64,000 bases of DNA, from NCBI RefSeq assembly GCF_900091845.1, contig NZ_FMCI01000114.1, positions 30,932 to 94,931 on the forward strand. Direction: 5' to 3'. Made by a program: the position numbers and the translations under genes. This document shows positions 37,830 through 46,242 of this stretch, one piece after another. Positions within the stretch are counted from its first letter, which is position 1. Every line of letters begins with the position of its first letter. The notes under the pieces are model-generated. The model was given only the letters and a program-made list of their open reading frames with translations, was not told the origin of the DNA and did not search any database. This DNA comes from Streptomyces sp. SolWspMP-5a-2 (GTDB taxonomy: Bacteria; Actinomycetota; Actinomycetes; Streptomycetales; Streptomycetaceae).

Positions 37830-38199
37830 TGTCGAGCAGCAGCCCCGCCGCGCACCCCGCCAGCAGCACCGCCGTCGACATCCACAGGGCCGTGCCCGCC
37901 GGTGCGGGGGAGTGCGGACGCAGGGCGAGCGCGAGCGCCAGGGCCGCCGCGGGCACCGCGCAGGCCGCCGCCGCGTGCCGCACCGGATCGCGCCGGACCG
38001 GCTCCGGGTGGACACGGGCCGCCGCCCAGCTCGCCAGGGTCACGCAGACCAGGTCCGGCAGGTGGACGAGGGCCAGCGCCGCCCCGAACGAGCCGACGCC
38101 CTCCGGGTCCGTCAGGTAGGTGCGCACCAGCGAGGTCAGGACGCGCTCGGTGAGCACCAGTACCACGAGTCCGACCGCCCACGACCTGGCGAGCGCCAT
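37810..38199 (-). CDS. Small four-helix membrane protein
   Basis: Protein of 129 residues with about four hydrophobic helices (starting ALARSWAVGLVVLVLTE). Its ATG shares one base with the stop of the DUF3592 gene (TGATG), so the two are co-translated. The last codons overlap the chitinase promoter elements. No family recognised; possibly an accessory of the DUF3592 protein. Confidence 0.7.
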   Translation of the reverse strand: MALARSWAVGLVVLVLTERVLTSLVRTYLTDPEGVGSFGAALALVHLPDLVCVTLASWAAARVHPEPVRRDPVRHAAAACAVPAAALALALALRPHSPAPAGTALWMSTAVLLAGCAAGLLLDKLVWTS

Positions 38200-38630
38200 C
38201 AGCCGCCCCCCAGCACCCCGCGCACGAGCACCGCGGTGAACCCGGCCGCCGCGAGCCCGAAGCCCGACGTCAGCGCCAGCGTCCGCAGCACCGGCGGCCA
38301 GTCGCCCCGGCCCGCCACCGCCGCCGTCCCGGCCGGGTCGCGCGGGTCGTAGGTGACGGCGACCGGGGTGCCCTCCTCGGTGGACCGGCGCACCAGGTCC
38401 TCGAACTCGACCCGGGTGCCGTCGGTGGTGTGGAAGGCGAAGAAGTGCCGTACGCCCTCGGGGCGTTGGTACGGCTCGGTCTCCACCCGCACGCACTCGC
38501 CGCCGGTGCGCACCCCGCGCCGCAGCACCCGGGTGACCGTCACCAGGCGGCGCGCGTACCGGACCGCGACCGCCCCCGAGGCCACGACCAGCAGGACGAG
38601 GACGGCGTACCAGAACCCCGGGACCCGCAC
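38199..38630 (-). CDS. DUF3592 domain membrane protein
   Basis: Protein of 143 residues: N-terminal helix (about 7-27), an extracytoplasmic beta domain with the DUF3592-like pattern GECVRVE...FAFHTTDG...GTPVAVTYDPRDP, and a C-terminal helix. GTG 38630 has GGTGGG six bases upstream. A longer form from ATG 38840 (70 more residues) cannot be excluded because a predicted transcription start lies only a few bases before that ATG, though third-position GC there is lower than in real genes nearby. Function unknown. Confidence 0.7.
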   Translation of the reverse strand: MRVPGFWYAVLVLLVVASGAVAVRYARRLVTVTRVLRRGVRTGGECVRVETEPYQRPEGVRHFFAFHTTDGTRVEFEDLVRRSTEEGTPVAVTYDPRDPAGTAAVAGRGDWPPVLRTLALTSGFGLAAAGFTAVLVRGVLGGG

Positions 38631-39169
38631 GGTCAACCCACCGCCACGGGGGCGTCGGCCGGTCGCGGGCCCGCGGCGGACGGCGGGCGGGTGGTCGGGG
38701 GTGCGGGGCGGCACGTCATCGGCGGCGGCTGTCCCTCTCGGTCGGTCCGTGCGAAAGCGGTAGGGCACATGGTGACGATCGTTCCCCCGTGCGGCGCCGG
38801 GGAACTGCGCGAGGTCGTACGGCTCTGTCTGTTCGCCCATCTGTTCGGCTGTGAGCGTAGGCGCGCGGGGCCGGTCGCGCGTGGGCCCGGGGGCCCAAAC
38901 GGGGGCCCAGCGCGGCGTTCCGCCCGGTGGGGCAGGAACGGGGTCCGCGACCGGATTCACCGGACCCGGCCGCGTCACCGGACGGCGAGATGCTCAACCT
39001 GCCCCGGTTTGGCGTGACTTGTGACACGGGAGTTCCCCAGGAGCTGAGCAATCGCTGTTCTCCGGTCACAGTGGCGTGGATACAGTGCTGAGGTAGTCAC
39101 GCAGTGAAGTCATTTCGATGCGCCGGAGCCACCCCGGTGGACCGACGGACGCAACACGGGGAGCTGCGC
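38631..39169. other. 539-bp divergent gap upstream of the Tad locus
   Basis: No convincing gene except a possible N-terminal extension of the DUF3592 protein. It holds the GGGCCC element (38883-38908) and, for the plus strand, a weak TACAGT (39081-39086) that could serve the first Tad-locus gene. Confidence 0.5.
38854..38908 (-). promoter_or_regulatory. GGGCCC triad element A with -10-like TACGCT
   Basis: GGGCCC at 38883, 38891 and 38903 (gaps of 2 and 6 bases). On the minus strand TACGCT (38859-38854) follows after 23 bases. The first two blocks make the palindrome TGGGCCC-gg-GGGCCCA. Same design, inverted, as elements B and C. Confidence 0.5.
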
Positions 39170-40012
39170 GTGCCCACTGCCATCGCCGTGACGAGCGCCG
39201 ACATGGCGCTGCCGCCGCAGGACGAACGCACCCTGCCCGCGGTGGTCCTCCAGGGCCTGGACCGGCAGCCGCTCGACGAGGCGCTGACGGCCGTCCAGAC
39301 CCTTCTCGACCAGCACGGACATCTCGTCGTGGTCTCCTCGCAGGCGGCGCCCCGGGCAGTCACCCGGCGCCTGCACACCATCAGGTCCCTCCTGGAGAGC
39401 GACCGCATCGCGCTGTTCCGGCCGGAGCTGCCGCCGCTCGGACTCGCCGTCCTCGCCCGGCAGTTGCGTCAACTCGCCTCCTGCGACCTCAGCCCAGGAG
39501 TGCTCGCCTCCGCCGGGCGGCTGCTCACCCACTACATCCACTGCGGGGCGCTGCTCGGCTCGGTGGCCCGCCTCGACCGGGTCCCCGTGGGCCTCACCTC
39601 GCACGCCAGGTCCTGGGTCCCCGGCAGCCAGTTCGGCGTCGTCGCGCACCCCGAACCGCAAGTGGTCAGGATCGGCCCTGAAGCCACCCTGACCGGGCCC
39701 GAGTTCGGCACCTGGATGCTCGTCGCGAAGGCGCAGCCGCCCTCCGACTGGGTCACCGCGACCCTCGCCGAGCAGTGGGGCGTCCAGGGGCTGCGGGAGG
39801 TCCCGCCGCCCGAGGAGTCCACCACCTGGTGGGGCACCGGCAAGCTGGTCGAGTTCGCCGCGTACCTGCCCGACCTCTCCGTCCTGTACCAGCTCGTGAC
39901 GTCCGTGCGGCAGGGCGTCTGCCACTGGTGCGGCATCGACGTCATCGGCGACCGCTGCGTCTTCTGCTCGGCCGTGCCGCCCTTCCACGAGAACCAGATC
40001 ACCGCCCGATGA
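39170..40012 (+). CDS. Tad-locus protein with C-terminal zinc ribbon, unknown function
   Basis: Protein of 280 residues, mostly soluble and helical, with a C-terminal zinc ribbon formed by C251, C254, C263 and C266 (CHWCG ... CVFC). I chose GTG 39170 because GGGAG lies seven bases upstream; an in-frame GTG at 39104 is possible. It directly precedes cpaB with an 80-bp gap and is co-directional with the whole pilus operon. Not recognised; a cytoplasmic accessory or regulator of the Tad locus is a guess. Confidence 0.75.
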   Translation: MPTAIAVTSADMALPPQDERTLPAVVLQGLDRQPLDEALTAVQTLLDQHGHLVVVSSQAAPRAVTRRLHTIRSLLESDRIALFRPELPPLGLAVLARQLRQLASCDLSPGVLASAGRLLTHYIHCGALLGSVARLDRVPVGLTSHARSWVPGSQFGVVAHPEPQVVRIGPEATLTGPEFGTWMLVAKAQPPSDWVTATLAEQWGVQGLREVPPPEESTTWWGTGKLVEFAAYLPDLSVLYQLVTSVRQGVCHWCGIDVIGDRCVFCSAVPPFHENQITAR

Positions 40013-40091
40013 GTCCTGGACGACAGGGTTCGCGACCACTTCCGCCGATGTCCGCTCGACCGAGTATCCCCACGATGAGGTTGTACGGTTC

Positions 40092-40799
40092 ATGAACTCA
40101 CGTCAGCGCCGAGGCGTGCTCCTGCTGCTGCTCTCGGTCATCTGCGCCCTCGGCGCGTTCGCCGGTGTCCTCTCCGTGATCAGCGACGTCAAGTCGAAGG
40201 TCGGGCCCGAGGTCACGGCGTACCGGCTCAAGAAGAGCGTGGCGCCCTACACCACCCTGACCACGGACCAGTTCGAGAAGATAGAGATGCCGGAGCGGTG
40301 GCTCTCGCCCACCGCGGTGACCAGCCTCAGCCAGATCCGCGGCAAGATCGCCGTCACCACCCTGCGCGAGGGCTCGCTGCTCCAGACCGACATGATCGTC
40401 GAACAGCCCGCGCTCCAGCCGGGCCAGCAGGAGGTCGCGATCATGATCGACGCGGCCACCGGGGTGGCGGGCAAGATCACCCCGGGCGCGACCGTCAACG
40501 TCTACGCCACCTTCGCGGGCGAACGGGACGGCGACCCCGCCCAGTCGAAGATCATCGTGACGAACGCCAAGGTCCTCGACGTCGGCAAGATCACCGCACT
40601 CGACCCGGGCGAGAGCAGCAGGACCCAGCGGCCCACCGACGCCGTCCCGATCACGTTCGCCCTCTCCGCGCTCGACGCCCAGCGCATCACCTACGCCGAG
40701 TCCTTCGCCCAGCGGGTACGGCTGGCCCTGGTCGCGCCGGGCGGCGACACTACGGTCCCGGAGAAGGACCGCACGTACCAACTAGCGAAGGACAAGTGA
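40092..40799 (+). CDS. cpaB: Flp pilus assembly protein CpaB/RcpC (SAF domain)
   Basis: Protein of 235 residues with an N-terminal membrane helix (about 8-28) and a SAF domain followed by the RcpC-type region (PGQQEVAIMIDAATGVAGKITPGATVNVYATF). In Gram-negative Tad systems CpaB works with the outer-membrane secretin; here, without an outer membrane, it must have a different cell-wall role. Ten bases separate it from the CpaE gene. Confidence 0.88.
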   Translation: MNSRQRRGVLLLLLSVICALGAFAGVLSVISDVKSKVGPEVTAYRLKKSVAPYTTLTTDQFEKIEMPERWLSPTAVTSLSQIRGKIAVTTLREGSLLQTDMIVEQPALQPGQQEVAIMIDAATGVAGKITPGATVNVYATFAGERDGDPAQSKIIVTNAKVLDVGKITALDPGESSRTQRPTDAVPITFALSALDAQRITYAESFAQRVRLALVAPGGDTTVPEKDRTYQLAKDK

Positions 40800-40808
40800 G
40801 AGGCCCGC

Positions 40809-42062
40809 ATGCCCACGAGGATCCTTCCGGCCGTCGGTGACGTGGACGCGGTCCGCTCCCTGACCACGCTGCTCAGCCAGCTCCCGGACGCCGAGCCGGT
40901 CGCCCCGGTCGTCGACTCGACGCAGCTCGTCGACACCCTCGCGCGCCTCGCCGCGGAGTCGGTCGACGAACTGCCCGAGGTGGTCGTCGTCCACGAGCGC
41001 ATCGGCCCCGTCCCGGCCCTTGAACTCATCCGTGAGGTGGCCCTGCGCTTCCCGGCCGTCGGCGTCATCCTCGTCACCACCGACGCCAGCCCCGGCCTCT
41101 TCCAGGCGGCCATGGACTACGGCGCCCGCGGCCTGGTCTCCATGCCGCTCGGCTACGAGGAACTCGCCAGCCGGGTCCAGGCGGTGGCCCAGTGGTCGGT
41201 CGGCGTCCGGCGCCATCTGGGCCACAGCGGCGACGTGTTCACCGGCGCCGGCGGCACGGTCGTCACCGTCAGCGGCGCCAAGGGCGGGGTCGGCGCCACC
41301 CTCACCGCCGTCCAACTGGCCCTCGCCGCCCAGGCGTCGGGGCGGTCCGCGGTCCTCGTCGACATGGACCTCCAGTCCGGGGACGTCGCCTCCTACCTGG
41401 ACGTCCAGTTCCGCCGCTCGGTGGTCGACCTCGCCGCCATCACCGACATCTCGCCCCGCGTCCTCGCCGACGCCGTCTTCCGCCACGACACCGGACTCGC
41501 CCTGCTCCTCGCCCCCGGCGAGGGCGAACGCGGCGAGGAGGTCTCCGACCGGGCCGCCCGCCAGATCGTCTCCGCGCTGCGCTCCCGCTACGAGATCGTC
41601 GTCGTCGACTGCGGCGCCCAGCTCGGCGGGGCGGGCGCGGCGGCGGTGGAGATGGCCGACACCGCGCTCCTCGTCACCACCCCGGACGTCGTCGCCGTGC
41701 GCGGCGCCAAGCGGACCGTGCGGATGTGGGACCGGCTGCAGATCCGCAAGGCCGAGGAGACCACCGTCGTCGTCAACCGGCACACCCGGGGCACCGAGAT
41801 CCAGCCGCCGCTGATCCAGCGGATCACCGGCACGGCGGTCGCGGGCACCACCGTCCCCGCCAACTTCAAGGAACTGCAGGGCGCGGTCGACGCGGGCCGG
41901 GTCCACGAACTCGACAGCAAGGGCGCGGTGCGGCAGGCGCTGTGGGCGCTGGCCGGGGAACTCGGCCTGGTCAAGGCCGCCGAAGGCGCCCAGAAGGGCG
42001 GCCGGGCCCGCGGCGACCGGGGCTCGGTGAGCCTGTTCAGACGACGGGACGGAGGGGGATAG
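40809..42062 (+). CDS. cpaE: CpaE/TadZ family pilus-localising ATPase
   Basis: MinD/ParA-like protein of 417 residues. Residues 1-130 form a receiver-like pseudo-domain (LEL...VGVILVTTDASPGLFQAAM), then the deviant Walker A SGAKGGVGATL near 155-165 and the MinD switch VDMDLQSGDV. CpaE/TadZ positions the pilus machine at the membrane. Ends three bases before the next gene. Confidence 0.9.
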   Translation: MPTRILPAVGDVDAVRSLTTLLSQLPDAEPVAPVVDSTQLVDTLARLAAESVDELPEVVVVHERIGPVPALELIREVALRFPAVGVILVTTDASPGLFQAAMDYGARGLVSMPLGYEELASRVQAVAQWSVGVRRHLGHSGDVFTGAGGTVVTVSGAKGGVGATLTAVQLALAAQASGRSAVLVDMDLQSGDVASYLDVQFRRSVVDLAAITDISPRVLADAVFRHDTGLALLLAPGEGERGEEVSDRAARQIVSALRSRYEIVVVDCGAQLGGAGAAAVEMADTALLVTTPDVVAVRGAKRTVRMWDRLQIRKAEETTVVVNRHTRGTEIQPPLIQRITGTAVAGTTVPANFKELQGAVDAGRVHELDSKGAVRQALWALAGELGLVKAAEGAQKGGRARGDRGSVSLFRRRDGGG

Positions 42063-42064
42063 CG

Positions 42065-42457
42065 ATGCGCAGACCACCCCAGGACGGCGCCCACCGGCGG
42101 GACGGGGGGCAGGTCACCGTCGAGTTCCTCGGGATGACGCCGACGATCCTGGTCACGCTGGTCGTCCTGTGGCAGCTCGTGCTCGTGGGGTACACGTTCA
42201 CGCTCGCGGGGAATGCTGCCGACGAGGCGGTCCGCGCGGGCACGGCGGCCGAGGGCGACGCGCAGGGCGCCTGCCGGAGCAAGGGGGAGGAGACACTGCC
42301 GTCCGCGTGGCAGCGCACGGTCACCTGCGGCCCCGGCGCGGCCGGTTACTTCACGGCCGACGTCCGCCTCAAGGTGCCCGTCCTGTTCCCGGGCACGGTC
42401 GACTTCCCGTTCCGGGTGCACGGTCACGCCGGAGCCGTACAGGAGGCGGGGCGATGA
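42065..42457 (+). CDS. TadE-like pseudopilin
   Basis: Protein of 130 residues with a short basic N-terminus, then G-QVTVEFLGM, with glutamate at +5 after the glycine as in prepilin peptidase substrates, and a hydrophobic helix (about 22-48). The C-terminal part is a small exported domain with two cysteines. GGAGGGGGA precedes the ATG. Its stop overlaps the next start by four bases (ATGA). Confidence 0.85.
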   Translation: MRRPPQDGAHRRDGGQVTVEFLGMTPTILVTLVVLWQLVLVGYTFTLAGNAADEAVRAGTAAEGDAQGACRSKGEETLPSAWQRTVTCGPGAAGYFTADVRLKVPVLFPGTVDFPFRVHGHAGAVQEAGR

Positions 42458-42972
42458 GACGGCGGCACACGGACGGCGGCCTCGGCGACGGAAGCGGGGG
42501 CCTCGGTGGCGGGAACGGCGGCCGCGTTGACGGAAGCGGCGGCCCCGGCGGGAGCGGGAGACCGGCCGGGCGGGACGGCCGGGGCGGCCGGGTCCCGCGC
42601 GGCGGGGGTGGCGGGCGGCGCCGTGCGCGAGCGCACCGCGACCGCGGGCAGGCCGCCCTGGAGTATCTCGGCTTCCTGCCCGTCCTGCTGCTGGTCGGGA
42701 TGGCCGCCGTACAGCTCGGCCTGATCGCCTACACCGCACAGCAGGCGGGCACCGCCGCCCGCGCGGGCGCCCGCAGCGCCTCCCTCGACCGCTCGGCGGC
42801 CGAGGGCTGCGCCCAGGCGGTGAGCGGCTGGCTCGCCGGACGCACCGGCTGCGCCTCGTCGTTCGGCGACGACGAGGTCACCGTCACCGCCGACGTCGGC
42901 ATCCCGTCCGTCGTCCCGTTCTGGGACTTCGGCCCGGCCCACAGGACGGCGACGATGCCGCTCGACCGCTGA
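42454..42972 (+). CDS. TadE-like pseudopilin with a Gly-rich N-terminal extension
   Basis: Protein of 172 residues. About 60 N-terminal residues are a Gly/Arg/Asp-rich low-complexity tract, followed by G-QAALEYLGFLP with glutamate at +5 and a hydrophobic helix. The long cytoplasmic tail before the processing site is unusual. The exported domain has two cysteines. Overlaps the previous gene. Confidence 0.82.
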   Translation: MRRRHTDGGLGDGSGGLGGGNGGRVDGSGGPGGSGRPAGRDGRGGRVPRGGGGGRRRARAHRDRGQAALEYLGFLPVLLLVGMAAVQLGLIAYTAQQAGTAARAGARSASLDRSAAEGCAQAVSGWLAGRTGCASSFGDDEVTVTADVGIPSVVPFWDFGPAHRTATMPLDR

Positions 42973-43026
42973 GGACGGACGACCGGCACACCGAGGAACC
43001 AGGAACGAGCGAGGAGCACCGGAGCC

Positions 43027-44364
43027 ATGAGCCTGCGGGCACGCATCAACTCCCCCGAGGAGAACGGCGGCAGGGGCGAGGACGGCCACATGGTCGCGTC
43101 GTACCGGGCCAAGCTCCTGGAGGAGATCGACCTCGCGGAGATGAGCGCGCTCGCCGCCGCCGAGCGCCGGGCCCGGCTGGAACGGGTGCTCGGCCACATC
43201 ATCAGCCGCGAGGGCCCGGTCCTCTCCACGGTCGAACGCTCCCAGCTGATCCGCCGGGTCGTCGACGAGGCCCTCGGACTCGGCATCCTCGAACCGCTCC
43301 TGGAGGACGCGTCCATCACCGAGATCATGGTGAACGGACCCGACGCGATCTTCGTCGAGCGCAGCGGCCGGGTCGAACAGCTCCCGCTGCGCTTCCCCTC
43401 CCACGACCAGCTCATGCAGACCATCGAGCGGATCGTGTCGACCGTCAACCGCCGGGTGGACGAGTCCAATCCGATGGTCGACGCCCGCCTCCCGTCCGGC
43501 GAGCGCGTCAACGTGATCATCCCGCCGCTGTCCCTGACCGGCGCCACCCTCACCATCCGCCGCTTCCCCCGCTCCTTCACGCTCCAGGAGATGATCGGCC
43601 TGGGCTCGCTGGACGAGCACATGCTCTACCTGCTCGCGGGCCTGGTGCAGGCCAAGTTCAACGTGATCGTCTCCGGCGCCACCGGCACCGGCAAGACCAC
43701 CCTCCTCAACGCCCTCTCCGGGCTGATCCCCGGCGGCGAACGCATCATCACCATCGAGGACTCCGCCGAACTCCAGCTCCAGCAGGCGCACGTGATCCGC
43801 CTGGAGTCCCGCCCGCCCAACGTGGAGGGCAAGGGCCAGGTCACCATCCGCGACCTGGTCCGCAACTCGCTGCGGATGCGGCCCGACCGCATCGTCGTCG
43901 GCGAGGTCCGCGGCGGCGAGTCCCTCGACATGCTCCAGGCCATGTCGACCGGCCACGACGGCTCGCTCGCCACCGTCCACGCCAACAGCGCCGAGGACGC
44001 CCTGATGCGGCTGAAGACGCTGGCGTCCATGTCGGAGGTCGAGGTGCCCTTCGAGGCCCTGCACGACCAGATCAACAGCGCCATCGACGTGATCATCCAG
44101 CTCACCCGGTTCGCCGACGGCGCCCGCCGGATCACCGAGGTCGCCATCCTCGACAGCCACGGCAGCGAACCGTACCGGCTGACGACGGCCGCCCGCTTCC
44201 ACGCCCGGCCGATGGCCGCCGACGGCCGCGTCCACGGCGTCTTCGAGTACTACCCGCTGCCCCGCCGCACCGCCGACCGCCTCTACATGGCGAGCCAGCC
44301 CGTCCCGCAGGCGTTCGGCGTGGCCCAGAGCTTCGACCAGCTAGCCGTCCGAGAAGCCAGGTAG
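43027..44364 (+). CDS. cpaF: CpaF/TadA type II/IV secretion ATPase
   Basis: Hexameric ATPase of 445 residues that powers pilus assembly. N-terminal domain with EIMVNGPDAIFVERSG near 100, Walker A SGATGTGKTTLL (near 217-228), Asp box IEDSAELQL, Walker B region RPDRIVVGEVRGGE and the His box (GHDGSLATVHANS). All catalytic elements look intact. Confidence 0.95.
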   Translation: MSLRARINSPEENGGRGEDGHMVASYRAKLLEEIDLAEMSALAAAERRARLERVLGHIISREGPVLSTVERSQLIRRVVDEALGLGILEPLLEDASITEIMVNGPDAIFVERSGRVEQLPLRFPSHDQLMQTIERIVSTVNRRVDESNPMVDARLPSGERVNVIIPPLSLTGATLTIRRFPRSFTLQEMIGLGSLDEHMLYLLAGLVQAKFNVIVSGATGTGKTTLLNALSGLIPGGERIITIEDSAELQLQQAHVIRLESRPPNVEGKGQVTIRDLVRNSLRMRPDRIVVGEVRGGESLDMLQAMSTGHDGSLATVHANSAEDALMRLKTLASMSEVEVPFEALHDQINSAIDVIIQLTRFADGARRITEVAILDSHGSEPYRLTTAARFHARPMAADGRVHGVFEYYPLPRRTADRLYMASQPVPQAFGVAQSFDQLAVREAR

Positions 44365-44379
44365 GCAGGAACCGTCCCC

Positions 44380-45324
44380 ATGACTCTGCGATCCCTCGTC
44401 TCCCTCACCACCGGCGTCACGCTGCTGACCTGTGTCCTGGCCGTCCTCGGCGTCCACGCGTACGCGACCGGCCGCGCCCAGCGCCAGGCCCTCGTCGACC
44501 GGCTCTCGGCCACCGGCCAGATCCCGGTCGTCGGCAGGCGCCGCCGCTTCCGCTCCCTGGACCGCAGACTGCGCCGCACCGGCCTCGGCCGGAAGCTCGA
44601 ACTGCGGCTCGCCGCCACCGGACTCGACGTCACCCCCGGCGAGTTCTTCGTCTACATGCTCGCCACCGTGGCCGGACTCTGGCTGGTCGGACAGGCCACC
44701 CTGGCACCGTTCTTCGGCCCCATCGCGGGCCTGCTCGGCATCTGGGTCGCGGTGCAGTTCCTCAACTGGCAGCGCCAGAAGCGCATCGAGCGGTTCATCA
44801 ACCAACTCCCCGAACTCTCCCGCATCCTGGCCAACGCGACCCAGGCCGGGCTGGCGCTGCGGACCGCGATCGGCATGGCCGCCGAGGAGCTGGAGGCCCC
44901 GGCGGGCGAGGAACTCGGCAAGGTGGCCAACCAGTTGGCGGTCGGCGCCTCCATGGACGACGCGCTCAGCGAGCTGGCCGACCGGCTCCCCTCGCGCGAA
45001 CTCGTCGTCCTGGTCACCACCCTCGTCCTCTCCAGCCGGGCGGGCGGGCAGGTGGTCAGCGCGCTGCGCAACCTCACCGAGACGCTGGAGGAGCGCAAGG
45101 AGACCCGGCGCGAGGTCCGCACCCAGCTCTCCCAGGTCAGCATGACCTCGTACGCCGTTCCCGTCCTCGGCATCGGCTCGTTGTTCCTCATGAACGGCGT
45201 CAAGGACGGCGCCCTCGACCGGATGACCGCCTCCCCGGTCGGCCAGGCCGCCGTCCTCATCGCCTTCGCCCTCTACGCGGTCGGCTTCTTCCTCATCCGC
45301 CGCCTGTCCCGCATCGACGTCTGA
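44380..45324 (+). CDS. tadB: TadB inner-membrane platform protein
   Basis: Type II secretion F-domain protein of 314 residues with four helices: one at the N-terminus, a pair near 85-125 and two at the C-terminus. The F-domain carries QLPELSRILANATQAGLALRTAIGMA and AGGQVVSALRNLTETLEERKETRREVRTQL, as in TadB. Follows cpaF by 15 bases. Confidence 0.92.
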   Translation: MTLRSLVSLTTGVTLLTCVLAVLGVHAYATGRAQRQALVDRLSATGQIPVVGRRRRFRSLDRRLRRTGLGRKLELRLAATGLDVTPGEFFVYMLATVAGLWLVGQATLAPFFGPIAGLLGIWVAVQFLNWQRQKRIERFINQLPELSRILANATQAGLALRTAIGMAAEELEAPAGEELGKVANQLAVGASMDDALSELADRLPSRELVVLVTTLVLSSRAGGQVVSALRNLTETLEERKETRREVRTQLSQVSMTSYAVPVLGIGSLFLMNGVKDGALDRMTASPVGQAAVLIAFALYAVGFFLIRRLSRIDV

Positions 45325-45345
45325 GCACCGGAAGGGAGGACGGAA

Positions 45346-46233
45346 ATGGGACTGCTGCTCGCACTCGCCATGGGCCTCAGCGTCTGGGGCGTCTTCGCCG
45401 GCATCCGCATGTACCGGGCCGACGCCCGGCTCCCCGGCGACCTCGCGCTCGCCCTGGAGGTCGGCTCCACCCGCACCGGCGCCGTCGACTCGCTCGTGGA
45501 CCGCCTCGGCATGCGCTACGCCCCCGCCGTGCAACGGATGATGGGCCCCAAGGCGGTCGCCAGGTACCGCCGCAAGATCGACCTCGCGGGCAACCCCGGC
45601 GGCCTCACCATCGACCGCTACGCGGCCCGCCGCGCGGTCTACGGCTTCCTCGGCGGCGTCGGCTTCCTGGTCTTCCTGCTCAAGGGGAACATCCTGCTGG
45701 CGCTCGTCCTGCTGGCGTTCGGGGCGTTCTGGACGGAGGTCGGCATCTGGTCGGCGATCCGGATCCGCAAGGACGTCATCGAGCGCACCCTCCCCGACTT
45801 CCTCGACGTCCTCGCGGTCGTGGTCAGCGCCGGTCTCGGCTTCCGGCAGGCGCTGGACCGGGTCGCCTCCAAGTACGAGGGCCCCTGGGCCGACGAACTC
45901 CGCATCACCCTGCGCCAGATGGACCTCGGCATGAGCCGCAGGCAGGCGTTCGCTGAGCTGCGCCGCCGCAACGACTCCGAGCAGGTCGCGATGTTCGTGA
46001 CGGCGCTCCAGCAGGGCGAGGAGCTGGGCGCCCCGATCGTCGACACGCTCGTCGCGCTGGCCAAGGACATGCGCCGCACCGACGCGCAGAACGCCCGCCG
46101 CAAGGCGGCCCGCGCGGTCCCCAAGGCCACCATGATGATCACCACCTTCATGGTCCCGGCCACGATGATCCTCCTCGGCGCCGGTCTGCTCCTCGGCTCC
46201 GGAACCGACTTCGGCACCCTCACGGGCAAGTAG
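45346..46233 (+). CDS. tadC: TadC inner-membrane platform protein
   Basis: Second F-domain protein, 295 residues, with VIERTLPDFLDVLAVVVSAGLGFRQALDRVA and the DAQNARRKAARAVPKATMMI helix pair. Probably pairs with TadB beneath the growing pilus. GAAGGGAGGA precedes the ATG; 21 bases after tadB. Confidence 0.92.
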   Translation: MGLLLALAMGLSVWGVFAGIRMYRADARLPGDLALALEVGSTRTGAVDSLVDRLGMRYAPAVQRMMGPKAVARYRRKIDLAGNPGGLTIDRYAARRAVYGFLGGVGFLVFLLKGNILLALVLLAFGAFWTEVGIWSAIRIRKDVIERTLPDFLDVLAVVVSAGLGFRQALDRVASKYEGPWADELRITLRQMDLGMSRRQAFAELRRRNDSEQVAMFVTALQQGEELGAPIVDTLVALAKDMRRTDAQNARRKAARAVPKATMMITTFMVPATMILLGAGLLLGSGTDFGTLTGK

Positions 46234-46242
46234 ACGACGGCG

